From: Prevotella jejuni
GTDB taxonomy: Bacteria > Bacteroidota > Bacteroidia > Bacteroidales > Bacteroidaceae
Length of the DNA stretch: 64,000 bases
Assembly (NCBI RefSeq): GCF_900187995.1
Contig: NZ_FZNZ01000003.1
Location: 98,881 to 162,880, forward strand
Direction: 5' to 3'
The notes under the pieces were generated by a model, which saw nothing but the letters and a program-made list of their open reading frames with translations, was not told where the DNA came from and ran no database searches. Positions 18,391 through 26,498 of the stretch are shown in pieces. A program made the position numbers and the translations under genes. Each line of letters starts with the position of its first letter. The first letter of the stretch is position 1.

Positions 18391-19194
18391 ATGATTGGTG
18401 CTATTATAGGAGATATTGTAGGCTCACGCTTCGAGTTCGGAGCGGTCCCACAGAAAGACTTTGAGCTTTTCACCCCCGATTGTTCTTACACTGATGATAC
18501 GATATGCACCATGGCTATTGCCGATGCGGTGCTGAACGAACGTGACTATCAGGAGAGTCTGCTCGATTGGTGTCGGCGTTATCCAGACCCAATGGGCGGC
18601 TATGGCAATCGATTCTATCAATGGATTAACGCAGACAACCCTGTGCCAATGAACTCTTTCGGCAACGGTTCTGCCATGCGTGTCAGCCCAATTGGCTGGC
18701 TATTCGACGAGTGGGAGGATGTGGTTGAGGAGGCTAAGAAGAGCGCAATGGTAAGTCATAACCACCCAGAAGGCATCAAGGGTGCACAATGTATTGCTGA
18801 AACCATCTGCTGGCTACGACTGATGCGTTTCTCTAAGGCGGATGTCGAGCGCAAAGTTGAGAAATTCTTTGGATACGAATTGCCTCCTATGCGCGACATA
18901 AAGAAGATTGGCTCAGAGGGACACTTCGATGCTACCTGCCAAGAAACAGTACCGATGGCACTGCGCTGCTTCATGGATGCTAATAGTTTTGAGGATACTA
19001 TCCGCCTTGCAGTACTGTGTGATGGCGATACCGACACAAAGGCTTGCATCGCTGGTTCAGTTGCTGAAGCCTATTATCCTGTACCAGAATGGATGATAGA
19101 AAAGGCTATCAGCTACTTGCCCGACGATATGCTCAATATCCTCGGACAGTTCTATGAGCGCATACAAGATAGCTGTGGCCCTAAAAAGCGATAG
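18391..19194 (+). CDS. ADP-ribosylglycohydrolase family protein
   Basis: The 267-residue protein has both Mg-binding signatures of the DraG/ARH family: GAIIGDIVGSRFEF with SYTDDTICTMAIADAVL near the N-terminus, and LCDGDTDTKACIAGSVAEAY near the C-terminus. Such enzymes remove ADP-ribose from proteins or other acceptors. No ADP-ribosyltransferase gene is nearby, so the substrate is not indicated. Length is normal and all expected metal ligands appear present. Probably cytoplasmic. Confidence 0.92.
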   Translation: MIGAIIGDIVGSRFEFGAVPQKDFELFTPDCSYTDDTICTMAIADAVLNERDYQESLLDWCRRYPDPMGGYGNRFYQWINADNPVPMNSFGNGSAMRVSPIGWLFDEWEDVVEEAKKSAMVSHNHPEGIKGAQCIAETICWLRLMRFSKADVERKVEKFFGYELPPMRDIKKIGSEGHFDATCQETVPMALRCFMDANSFEDTIRLAVLCDGDTDTKACIAGSVAEAYYPVPEWMIEKAISYLPDDMLNILGQFYERIQDSCGPKKR

Positions 19195-19411
19195 ACTCAT
19201 CCTACGTCGGTACGTTAGCTTTCAACAGGAAAAAGTAGTCGCTTAATTGTCTTAGAAACAGTTCTTGAGGCATCAACAGACCTACTATGCTTTTTGAAGC
19301 TTATTGATTACAAACTATCACATTGTTATATTATTTACTTGATATAAATCAATAATAACGCATAAACCCAAAATAACTATTGAAAAAGTTGCAAATATGA
19401 AATAAACTCCA

Positions 19412-19419
19412 TATCTTTG
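19412..19419 (+). promoter_or_regulatory. -7 element of candidate small RNA
   Basis: TATCTTTG followed by C is a perfect TAnnTTTG match, 44 bp upstream of a strong hairpin and T run. Confidence 0.5.
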
Positions 19420-19425
19420 CATCGT

Positions 19426-19487
19426 GTTTTTCATAGTATTAGATTTAAGGTTAACAAAGGTTGGACTACAGCGGTAGTCCTTTTTTT
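19426..19487 (+). ncRNA. Candidate small RNA of about 60 nt
   Basis: The segment lies between a consensus promoter (19412-19419) and a perfect intrinsic terminator (GGACTAC 19463-19469 pairing with GTAGTCC 19474-19480, then seven T). No open frame follows nearby, so it is not a leader of a recognisable gene. The 5' end is estimated from the promoter. The family is not recognised. Confidence 0.45.
19463..19487 (+). terminator. Intrinsic terminator of candidate sRNA
   Basis: Seven-bp perfect stem GGACTAC/GTAGTCC with loop AGCG followed by TTTTTTT. Confidence 0.8.
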
Positions 19488-19865
19488 ATGCCTATAAGTC
19501 TCGTACTACAACCTTTCTAACAATAAACACGACTCTACCCTACTGTTTTATGCTGTCCGAAAAACAATCTTCATAACCCTTACTCCTTCATATCTTACTC
19601 GTTTCATCCGTCCTTCCCATTATGCTTTCGAATGTTTCTTATAGCCTTAACGCCTGCGTCTCTTGCCGAACGTACGTGCCCTATCATCTTTGATAGTCTT
19701 TTTATATGAACTACCTTGATAAGCAGCTCACCCTTCGAAGGTCAATTTAAGAGCTTAAAATATCTTTACATAGCAACAAGCCAATCATCCTCTCAACAAG
19801 TGCATAACATTCCCTACCACCGACTTTATAACCAACAAGAAATCAATAGGTTACAAGCTGCGTTT

Positions 19866-19975
19866 AAGAAGACGCCTTTCTTGCTTCAAGAAGGGCGTCT
19901 TCAACACCCAAGAAGGGCATGTTCTTGAATGTAGAAGAGCCTCTTCTTACTTCAACATCAGCCTCTTCTCGAATG
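19866..19975. repeat. 22-bp palindromic array, AAGAAGNGC type
   Basis: Five consecutive 22-bp units start at 19866, 19888, 19910, 19932 and 19954. Several are imperfect palindromes, for example AGAAGAGCCTCTTCT and AAGAAGGGCATGTTCTT. Units 1 and 2 together also form a 15-bp-stem hairpin (19869-19901). Confidence 0.65.
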
Positions 19976-20352
19976 AAAGGGGAAATGATTAACGAAAAAT
20001 ATCAACAATTCCTATCCGTATGGTTAGTATTCTTTCTCTCTCTATCAGTATTGTTGTAGGGATAAGTTCACGCATCACACCATCCCCAAAAAGAAATTTC
20101 ATCCATTATCATGACGCCTTTCATATACCTTCCTCACCTTATAATATTATAGTGGGTATCCCACAAACCTATAGTGTGCATGATAGACTCTATCACTATT
20201 AAACGCAAATCAAACAATAAGAAGAGGGACATTAAAGCAACTTACAGATACAGATATAGGCCATTACAGACACTCATGAGCATCCATAACAGCCTATACA
20301 CATCTAATCTATGTCCCTTTTTCATTCCAAAGAAACACTTTGGAACTAAGGA

Positions 20353-20940
20353 TTATCTACTCTTCACCATCTTCAAGAAGTATTCATGCACACGCATGTC
20401 ATCGTCTAATTCGGGATGAAAAGCTGTGACAAGTTGGTTTCCTTGACGAGCGGCAACGATATGACCATCGACCTCTGAGAGTACTTCCACCTCTTCGCTT
20501 GCCTCCTTAATATAAGGTGCACGAATGAAGGTCATTGGTATGTCACCCTCAATCCCCTTAAAGTGAGACTCCACGTGGAAACTTCCTAACTGCCTACCGT
20601 AGGCATTACGAGCAGCAGTCGTGTGCATTGTAGCCAAGCGAGGAGGGACAGGAGCAGACGGACTGTTCCCCTCTACCTCACGAGCAAGGAGTATCAAACC
20701 CGCACAAGTACCAAAGACAGGTAGCCCTCCCTCTATCGCTTCACGAATAGGAGTAAGCAAACCAAGGTCGCGAAGGAGTTTTCCTTGGGTGGTACTCTCG
20801 CCCCCTGGGATTATCAACCCATCTTTCTCCTGCTGCCAATCCTCCAATTGGCGCACCTCAAAGCAATCAATCCCCAGTTTACTGAGCATCATCTCATGCT
20901 CTAAGAACGCCCCCTGCAGGGCAAGAACAGCTATTCTCAT
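20353..20940 (-). CDS. pdxT: Pyridoxal 5'-phosphate synthase glutaminase subunit
   Basis: PdxT hydrolyses glutamine and passes ammonia to PdxS. The 195-residue protein carries the glutaminase signatures [16 protein letters not shown], the nucleophile loop [11 protein letters not shown] and the catalytic His-Glu in AFHPELDDD. The ATG overlaps the pdxS stop codon (ATGA at 20937-20940), so the pair is translationally coupled, as expected for a 1:1 complex. Full length and intact. Confidence 0.97.
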   Translation of the reverse strand: MRIAVLALQGAFLEHEMMLSKLGIDCFEVRQLEDWQQEKDGLIIPGGESTTQGKLLRDLGLLTPIREAIEGGLPVFGTCAGLILLAREVEGNSPSAPVPPRLATMHTTAARNAYGRQLGSFHVESHFKGIEGDIPMTFIRAPYIKEASEEVEVLSEVDGHIVAARQGNQLVTAFHPELDDDMRVHEYFLKMVKSR

Positions 20941-21809
20941 TGTCCACGCTCAGCCATGAGCACTTCAATTTCATGCTCGTTGATACCAACCATAGCCTCA
21001 CCTAAGTCTTCTGACAACGCTGCCAATTCCTTAGGGTCATTATAGTTTGTAACCGCCTTCACGATGGCTGCTGCACGCTTAGCAGGGTCGCCACTCTTAA
21101 AGATACCAGACCCAACGAACACACCCTCGGCTCCTAACTGCATCATTAACGCCGCATCAGCAGGAGTAGCCACGCCACCTGCAGCAAAGTTAACCACAGG
21201 AAGCTTGCCATTATCGTGTACATACTTCACGAGGTCGTAAGGTGCTTGCAACTGCTTAGCAGCCTCAAAGAGTTCGTCCTCACGCTTACCAACGAGCTCG
21301 CGAATCTGACTCTGCATCAGACGCATGTGACTAACAGCCTGTACAACATCGCCAGTACCAGGCTCGCCCTTGGTACGTATCATCGTTGCACCTTCTGCTA
21401 TACGACGCAGAGCCTCGCTCAGATTACGTGCACCACAGACGAATGGCACCTCAAACTGGGTCTTGTCGATATGATAGATATTATCCGCAGGAGAGAGAAC
21501 CTCACTCTCATCAATGTAATCAATCTCTATTGCCTGTAGTATCTGAGCCTCAGCAATATGACCAATACGGCACTTTGCCATCACAGGGATAGTCACTGCC
21601 TCTTGAATACCTTTGATCATCTTAGGGTCACTCATACGTGACACACCGCCAGCAGCACGTATATCAGCAGGGATACGCTCTAAGGCCATTACTGCACAAG
21701 CACCTGCAGCCTCAGCGATACGAGCCTGCTCTGGTGTGGTTACGTCCATGATTACACCGCCCTTCAACATCTGGGCAAGGTTGCGGTTTAGTTCTTGTCT
21801 ATTCGCCAT
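20937..21809 (-). CDS. pdxS: Pyridoxal 5'-phosphate synthase PdxS
   Basis: PdxS makes pyridoxal phosphate from ribose 5-phosphate, glyceraldehyde 3-phosphate and ammonia. The 290-residue TIM barrel shows [32 protein letters not shown], the catalytic lysine in [10 protein letters not shown] and the second lysine in [43 protein letters not shown] forms the phosphate site. First gene of the pdxST operon. This DXP-independent route means the cell can make vitamin B6 itself; salvage is covered by the pyridoxal kinase at 52802. Confidence 0.97.
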   Translation of the reverse strand: MANRQELNRNLAQMLKGGVIMDVTTPEQARIAEAAGACAVMALERIPADIRAAGGVSRMSDPKMIKGIQEAVTIPVMAKCRIGHIAEAQILQAIEIDYIDESEVLSPADNIYHIDKTQFEVPFVCGARNLSEALRRIAEGATMIRTKGEPGTGDVVQAVSHMRLMQSQIRELVGKREDELFEAAKQLQAPYDLVKYVHDNGKLPVVNFAAGGVATPADAALMMQLGAEGVFVGSGIFKSGDPAKRAAAIVKAVTNYNDPKELAALSEDLGEAMVGINEHEIEVLMAERGQ

Positions 21810-22490
21810 AATAGTTTAATTTTTTAGTTCTCCTACCTTGCTACACTCATAAATGAATGTGCATGAGGAAATACATGTATTAGTTAATAATAGAAATTCA
21901 CTTTGGAACGAGCAGAGAATCGTAAGGACAATGCTCGCATTTACCTGCTTCAAAAGCCTTCATGCTGTCCTCAACTCTGCCTCGTTAGGCTCTCCTCTCC
22001 TTAAAATAATAAGGTAGGGTAATCATAGACCTGCCCCTACTATATCCCGTTAGACTCTCCCCTCCTTCGGATAAATAGGTTGAGGTAATCATAGATCAGT
22101 CCCTACTATATCCCATTAGGCCCTATCCTACTTATTATAATAAGGTAAAGGTGACTATAGACCTGCCCCTACTATATCCCGTTAGACTCTCCCCTCCTTC
22201 GGATAAATAGGTTGAGGTAATCATAGATCAGCCCCTACTACATCACGTTAGGCCCTATCCTAATTATTATAATAAGGTAAGGGTAACTATAGACCTGCCC
22301 CTACTATATCCCGTTAGACTCTCCCCTCCTTCGGATAAATAGGTTGAGGTAATCATAGATCAGTCCCTACTATATCCCATTAGGCCCTATCCTACTTATT
22401 ATAATAAGGTAAAGGTGACTATAGACCTGCCCCTACTATATCCCGTTAGGCTCTCCCCTCCCTCGGAGGGGCTGGGGGAGGTCCCCCCTC
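21810..22490. other. Intergenic region dominated by tandem repeats
   Basis: The first 170 bp should hold the pdxST promoter, but no clear TAnnTTTG was found. The rest is a 66/132-bp tandem array reaching to the stop codon of the AraC-fusion gene. No gene is supported. Confidence 0.6.
21984..22480. repeat. 132-bp tandem repeat built of two alternating 66-bp units
   Basis: The segment AGACCTGCCCCTACTATATC recurs at 22027, 22159, 22291 and 22423, exactly 132 bp apart. Between these lies a related variant starting AGATCAGTCCCTACTATATC, so the period is a 66-bp type A plus a 66-bp type B unit. Copies are almost identical. The array ends next to the GC-rich hairpin CCCCTCCCTCGGAGGGG. Confidence 0.9.
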
Positions 22491-23444
22491 CTACGTCCGT
22501 CTCCATTCGCTCGGACTCTGCCCCATTAGCTTCTTAAAGAACTTAGAGAACTGTGCTTGTGAGGCAAATCCATGCTCGTAAGCTATCTCTTGAATCGTCT
22601 TTTGTGTCGTCCGAAGCTGACAAGCAAGTGCGTCTGCAAGTGTATGATCGATAATATTTTTAGGCGACTTACCCGATATTCGATGTGCTACCTGCGATAG
22701 ATAACGTGGAGAAACATTCAGACAATCAGCATAGAAAGCTACATCACGATTCGTACGATAGTGTAATTGCACCGCTTCCAAGAATTCATAATACAGCTGA
22801 CTACTGCGTCCACTGATGTCACTCTTCCTTGTTATAAGTGTGCGGACATATTCTCGTGCATGCTTTATAGCTTGCTCCATCGGCTCGTCTTGGCTTAGAT
22901 AGACAGCAAGAGACGACGAGAAACTATTGGCAAGACCGTGTTGTAAAGGGTCGTCGAGCACGTAGGTGCAAACATCTGTCTCTTTCTTTCCCTTCAACGA
23001 AGGACTGTTAAAGATTTTCTCCGTCTCCCCCTCTCGTAGGATGACAAGTGAACACAAAGGTAGTAGTCGGCAACGTATCTGCGTTATCACATCATCTGAC
23101 AACAGTCGGTCGCCATTACTCGCTGTGACAATAGGGTCGTAGATAATATGATGAGGACGATACTTCAACAGTACATCTACCACAACAGCTAACGTCTCAG
23201 TAGTTCTTATCATTCCAACCTTTACTGTGTCGGGTTGCACATCATTGATAATAGCCTCAATCTGACCCCTTACAATCTCCGCAGGAAGGTCGTAGAAGGC
23301 CTGAATACCTAAGGTATTCTGCACCGTGATAGACGTAACAGCCGACATGGCATAGCCACCTAAGGCCGCTATCGTCCTGATATCAGCTTGTACACCAGAC
23401 CCACCAGTGCTATCTGAACCTGTTATTGTGAGGATTGTCTTCAA
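22491..23444 (-). CDS. AraC-type regulator fused to a degenerate ThiD/PdxK-fold domain
   Basis: Residues 1-205 resemble hydroxymethylpyrimidine(-phosphate)/pyridoxal kinases: ITGSDSTGGSGVQADIRT (8-24), AVTSITVQNTLGIQAF and VKVGMIR. The catalytic loop that reads HGTGCT in ThiD or GTGD in pyridoxal kinase is HGLANS (169-174). The usual TPN-EA and VKGGH nucleotide-binding segments are missing: only about 20 residues connect LVILREGETEKIF to YVLDDPLQHG. Residues about 228-317 are an AraC-type double HTH (YADCLNVSPRYLSQVAH; IQEIAYEHGFASQAQFSKFFKKLMGQSP). The start is a TTG at 23444, the only in-frame candidate before the first beta strand. It lies next to pdxST and is divergent from a TonB receptor. 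I infer a ligand-sensing transcription factor, not an active kinase. Automated annotation would likely call it thiD. Confidence 0.9.
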   Translation of the reverse strand: MKTILTITGSDSTGGSGVQADIRTIAALGGYAMSAVTSITVQNTLGIQAFYDLPAEIVRGQIEAIINDVQPDTVKVGMIRTTETLAVVVDVLLKYRPHHIIYDPIVTASNGDRLLSDDVITQIRCRLLPLCSLVILREGETEKIFNSPSLKGKKETDVCTYVLDDPLQHGLANSFSSSLAVYLSQDEPMEQAIKHAREYVRTLITRKSDISGRSSQLYYEFLEAVQLHYRTNRDVAFYADCLNVSPRYLSQVAHRISGKSPKNIIDHTLADALACQLRTTQKTIQEIAYEHGFASQAQFSKFFKKLMGQSPSEWRRT

Positions 23445-23590
23445 TAGCTTCGGATTATTATTTGCCTACAAAGTAAATTGAAAATATTGAATTCACCAAG
23501 AGTTATTCCTAAATTGACAAGAAAAACTACCCTTCTGACTTTTATCAGGCTCATCATCTCCATTAGATTCATTAGTCTTATAGTAGTCAA

Positions 23591-23610
23591 AATACCTACT
23601 ATTAGGTATT
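23591..23610. promoter_or_regulatory. Candidate operator palindrome in divergent promoter
   Basis: AATACCTACTATTAGGTATT has perfect 8-bp arms (AATACCTA/TAGGTATT) around 4 bp. It abuts the -33 region of the TonB-receptor promoter in the 225-bp gap shared with the AraC-fusion gene, so it is a plausible binding site for that regulator. Confidence 0.5.
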
Positions 23611-23631
23611 GACGCATTAATAATAATCGCA

Positions 23632-23639
23632 TAATTTTG
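23632..23639 (+). promoter_or_regulatory. -7 element of TonB receptor gene
   Basis: TAATTTTG followed by C matches TAnnTTTG, 30 bp before the ATG at 23670, with TTG about 21 bp upstream at 23609-23611. Confidence 0.5.
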
Positions 23640-23669
23640 CGATGTTATTTACAAACCAAATAATTACTA

Positions 23670-26135
23670 ATGAAAAAGTATTTACTAATCTTAACGGCCA
23701 TGTTTTGTTCTATAGTGGCCATGGCACAAAATACCGATGCAATGCTCTTCGGTGATGTAAAAGCTAAAGAAGGTGGGAAGCATCTTCCGCATGCTGTAAT
23801 TAGAGTAAAAGGTACCAACCTCAAGACTCAGTGCGATGCTACAGGACATTTCAAACTGAGTAATCTTCCACTGGGTAAGCAGGTTATCATTGCCACACTG
23901 GATGGTTATCAGCAACAGGAAAAAGAGGTAGACATGGTTAATAATAAAGGTACTGAGGTCTACTTTGAACTGGAGAAAGACCCTTTGGAGTTGAGCCAGG
24001 TCGTTGTAACTGGTACTCGCACCAGTCACTTCGTAAAGGATGTGCCTATCCGTACGGAGGTTTTGACATCACAAGCTATCACTAAGAAGAATGCGCAAAA
24101 CCTATACGAAGCACTTGAAGGTGTTCCTGGTATTCGCGTAGAACAGCAGTGCCAGTTCTGTAATTTTTCTGAGGTTCGTATGCAGGGATTGGGTGCCGAG
24201 CACACACAAGTACTCATTGATGGTGAGCCAATCTACTCTGGTTTGGCTGGCGTCTACGGCTTACAACAGATTGGAACCAATGACATCGACCGCCTTGAGG
24301 TAGTTAAGGGTGCAGGTTCAGCCCTCTATGGAAGTAGTGCCGTTGCTGGTGCTATCAACATTATATCAAAGGAACCAACCTTCGAGCCATCTGTTACAGG
24401 TGATATTCAGTTTGGTAACTTTGGCTTTAAGAGCTATAAGGGTTCTGGATCTATGCGTTATAACAACATCGGACTGAGTGTTTTCGCACAGCGTACACAG
24501 ATGGATGCTATCGACCGCACACAGAACGGTTTGACACGTAAGGAGGTTAAGCATAAGGATGGTATCTCTGACCGTGTGGACGAGACGATGAATAACCTTG
24601 GTTTCAGCCTTTATTTCTACCAGCCTTTCGCTAAGAACGATAAGCTCGTACTGTGTGGTAAGGCGATTGATGAGCACCGTTTCGGTGGTGTCATGACGAA
24701 TGATCAATACTTGAACCCATATACTGACGGTACAGAAGACATCCGCACCAACCGCCTTTCAGCTGACCTTGCTTACACCTTACCTATCGGTAAGCATTCA
24801 GAACTGAACCTCACAACAGCTTATGTATATCATAAGCGTCAGGCAACAAACGATACCTTCCTCCATGACTATATGGATTCTCACAAGGATCCAGCACATC
24901 CAGACCAGGACGGTGCAGAACCTGACGTTTCTATGATGCGTCCATACATTGCTAAGGAGAATACGGTGACACCATCGCTCACCTTCACTTCTATCCTTGG
25001 CAACCATACATTGCTTGGTGGTGTGCAGGGTTATTTCACTCGTTTACGTGAGACTGGACTCTATGTCATCTCTGCTGAGGACGAGAAGACAAGTCCTTAC
25101 TATGGCGTTCCTTACACTTCTATCGGTAAGAAGCACGCTAACGAGCTTGGCTTCTTCATACAAGATGAGTGGAACGTGACACCAAAGTTGACCGTTGTAC
25201 CGGGTATCCGTGTCGACTCTCATAGCTCTGGTGAGGAGTATGCTACCAGTGTAAAGGTTTCTGATAGTGCCTTCCCAACAACGAAATTCAGTAAGACAAC
25301 TGTCAATCCTCGTATTGCTATTAAATACGAAGTTACTCCTTCCCTCGTTCTTCGTGCTAATATAGGAACAGGGTTCCGTGCTCCTTACGGATTTTCAGAG
25401 GACCTTCATCTATGTAGTGGTTCGCCACGTGTGTGGAAATCATCTAACCTCAAGGGTGAACGGGCTATTAGCTATAACCTCTCAGCAGACTATTATGCAA
25501 AGAAGTATCAGTTCAGCATTAACATCTTCCGTACCAACTTGAAGGATAAGATTCAGTTCTCTCCTGCAGACGATGAGGTTAAGAAGTTCGGTTATTCCTA
25601 TCAGTGGGAGAATGTCGACGATGCTTACGTACAGGGAGTGGAGTTAGGTGCAAAAGCAAACCTCTTCCGCAACTTTAATGCTGGCATCAACTGGACCTTC
25701 AATCAAGGTAAATTTAAGCATGAGCGTGCTGACTGGTCAGACCCTAACGATGAGACTGTAAAGGAGTTCCCACAGCGCTTGCAGTATGCTAAAGACAGTC
25801 GTAACATCTCTCGTTTCCCTGCAATGACTGGCGATATCGACCTCGATTATACCCCTGGCACATGGAGTTTCTCTCTCACAAGCTCATTGCAAGGACGAAT
25901 GTACATCGACTACAACTCTGAAGACGATGGTGCAACGTCAAAGATAAAGAAGACTAATACCTTCATGCTCTTCAACTGTCGTGCTGCAAAACGCTTCGGT
26001 ATGTGTACTGTCTATGCTGGTGCTAAGAACATCTTTAGCTACATTCAAGACGAAAAGCATACAGATGACGCAGCCTTCATGTATGCTCCAGTATACGGCG
26101 CAACATGGTATGTGGGTCTTAGCGTTAAACTTTAA
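23670..26135 (+). CDS. TonB-dependent outer-membrane receptor
   Basis: The 821-residue receptor has a signal peptide (ending VAMAQ), a carboxypeptidase-regulatory-like domain (about 25-105), a plug from LSQVVVTGTRTSHFVKDVP, and a 22-strand barrel ending WYVGLSVKL. The plug contains a CQFC pair just before NFSEVRMQGLGAEHTQVLIDG. The layout is that of siderophore, vitamin or metal receptors (FepA/BtuB-like) rather than SusC, and no SusD follows. The divergent regulator with a vitamin-kinase-like sensor suggests that the cargo is a vitamin B6 or thiamine-related compound; this is inference. No TPP or cobalamin riboswitch is present upstream. Confidence 0.92.
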   Translation: MKKYLLILTAMFCSIVAMAQNTDAMLFGDVKAKEGGKHLPHAVIRVKGTNLKTQCDATGHFKLSNLPLGKQVIIATLDGYQQQEKEVDMVNNKGTEVYFELEKDPLELSQVVVTGTRTSHFVKDVPIRTEVLTSQAITKKNAQNLYEALEGVPGIRVEQQCQFCNFSEVRMQGLGAEHTQVLIDGEPIYSGLAGVYGLQQIGTNDIDRLEVVKGAGSALYGSSAVAGAINIISKEPTFEPSVTGDIQFGNFGFKSYKGSGSMRYNNIGLSVFAQRTQMDAIDRTQNGLTRKEVKHKDGISDRVDETMNNLGFSLYFYQPFAKNDKLVLCGKAIDEHRFGGVMTNDQYLNPYTDGTEDIRTNRLSADLAYTLPIGKHSELNLTTAYVYHKRQATNDTFLHDYMDSHKDPAHPDQDGAEPDVSMMRPYIAKENTVTPSLTFTSILGNHTLLGGVQGYFTRLRETGLYVISAEDEKTSPYYGVPYTSIGKKHANELGFFIQDEWNVTPKLTVVPGIRVDSHSSGEEYATSVKVSDSAFPTTKFSKTTVNPRIAIKYEVTPSLVLRANIGTGFRAPYGFSEDLHLCSGSPRVWKSSNLKGERAISYNLSADYYAKKYQFSINIFRTNLKDKIQFSPADDEVKKFGYSYQWENVDDAYVQGVELGAKANLFRNFNAGINWTFNQGKFKHERADWSDPNDETVKEFPQRLQYAKDSRNISRFPAMTGDIDLDYTPGTWSFSLTSSLQGRMYIDYNSEDDGATSKIKKTNTFMLFNCRAAKRFGMCTVYAGAKNIFSYIQDEKHTDDAAFMYAPVYGATWYVGLSVKL

Positions 26136-26217
26136 CACTCTCTGAATTGTTTTTTTGAATATTTGGTCGTAGCCGCATTGCCCCGAATGGTAATGCGGCT
26201 ACTTTGGCTTTGACATT

Positions 26218-26398
26218 AGGCTTATTAGCCCAATAGGGCCTATAAGCCCAATAATGATAATGCCCAGCCTTGCCTTGGATATTAGGCTTATTAGGCCTAT
26301 AAGGCTTATAGGCCCAATAATGATAATGCCCAGTCTTGCCTTGGATATTAGGCTAATTAGGCCTATAGGCCTTATAGGCCCAATAATCCTAATAACTT
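26218..26398. repeat. 66-bp tandem repeat (AGGCCTATAAGGC type)
   Basis: Near-identical units contain CAATAATGATAATGCCCAG at 26250 and 26316, with the third, partial copy at 26382; the period is exactly 66 bp. Each unit includes 9-bp sub-repeats such as TTAGGCCTA and TATAGGCCC. A related motif occurs at 9207-9245. Confidence 0.85.
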
Positions 26399-26411
26399 CA
26401 ATAGCCACAAC

Positions 26412-26450
26412 AATAAAAAATCGGGCCAAACAGATAACTCCGTTTGGCCC
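26412..26450 (-). terminator. Terminator of the susCDE-glycosidase operon
   Basis: GGGCCAAAC (26423-26431) pairs perfectly with GTTTGGCCC (26442-26450). On the minus strand the hairpin is followed by GATTTTTTATTG. Confidence 0.85.
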
Positions 26451-26498
26451 AATTGTGTACTTTCTTCTCCTGACCTAAGCAATCAGAAAGGAGAAGAC

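Larger units (their letters stand above)
19195..20352. other. Gene-free 1.16-kb region with candidate sRNA and palindromic array
   Basis: Short open frames here (for example 19716-19928) have no family resemblance or start signals. The region holds a promoter-plus-terminator unit at 19412-19487 and a five-unit 22-bp array at 19866-19975. It is otherwise AT-rich and unremarkable, and pdxT ends at its right border. Confidence 0.6.
26136..26498. other. Intergenic region with 66-bp repeats and terminator
   Basis: Between convergent genes. It holds three 66-bp repeat units and the intrinsic terminator of the glycosidase operon. Open frames read through the repeat on both strands but are repeat artefacts. 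Confidence 0.7.

Noticed and set aside
19716..19928. Possible small gene in the gene-free region
   Set aside because: It overlaps the 22-bp array, its composition is atypical and no promoter or ribosome-binding site is convincing.
22491..23444. Plain thiD kinase gene
   Set aside because: The catalytic loop and the ATP-binding segment are missing and one third of the protein is an AraC HTH domain.
23445..23669. TPP riboswitch upstream of the ThiD-like gene or TonB receptor
   Set aside because: Neither strand shows the conserved CUGAGA and ACCUGAUC-type core, and the gap is only 225 bp between divergent starts.
26254..26478. Small repetitive proteins (open frames on both strands)
   Set aside because: Both frames arise from the 66-bp DNA repeat; the translated IRLIRPIRLIGP-type sequence has no start signal or family.
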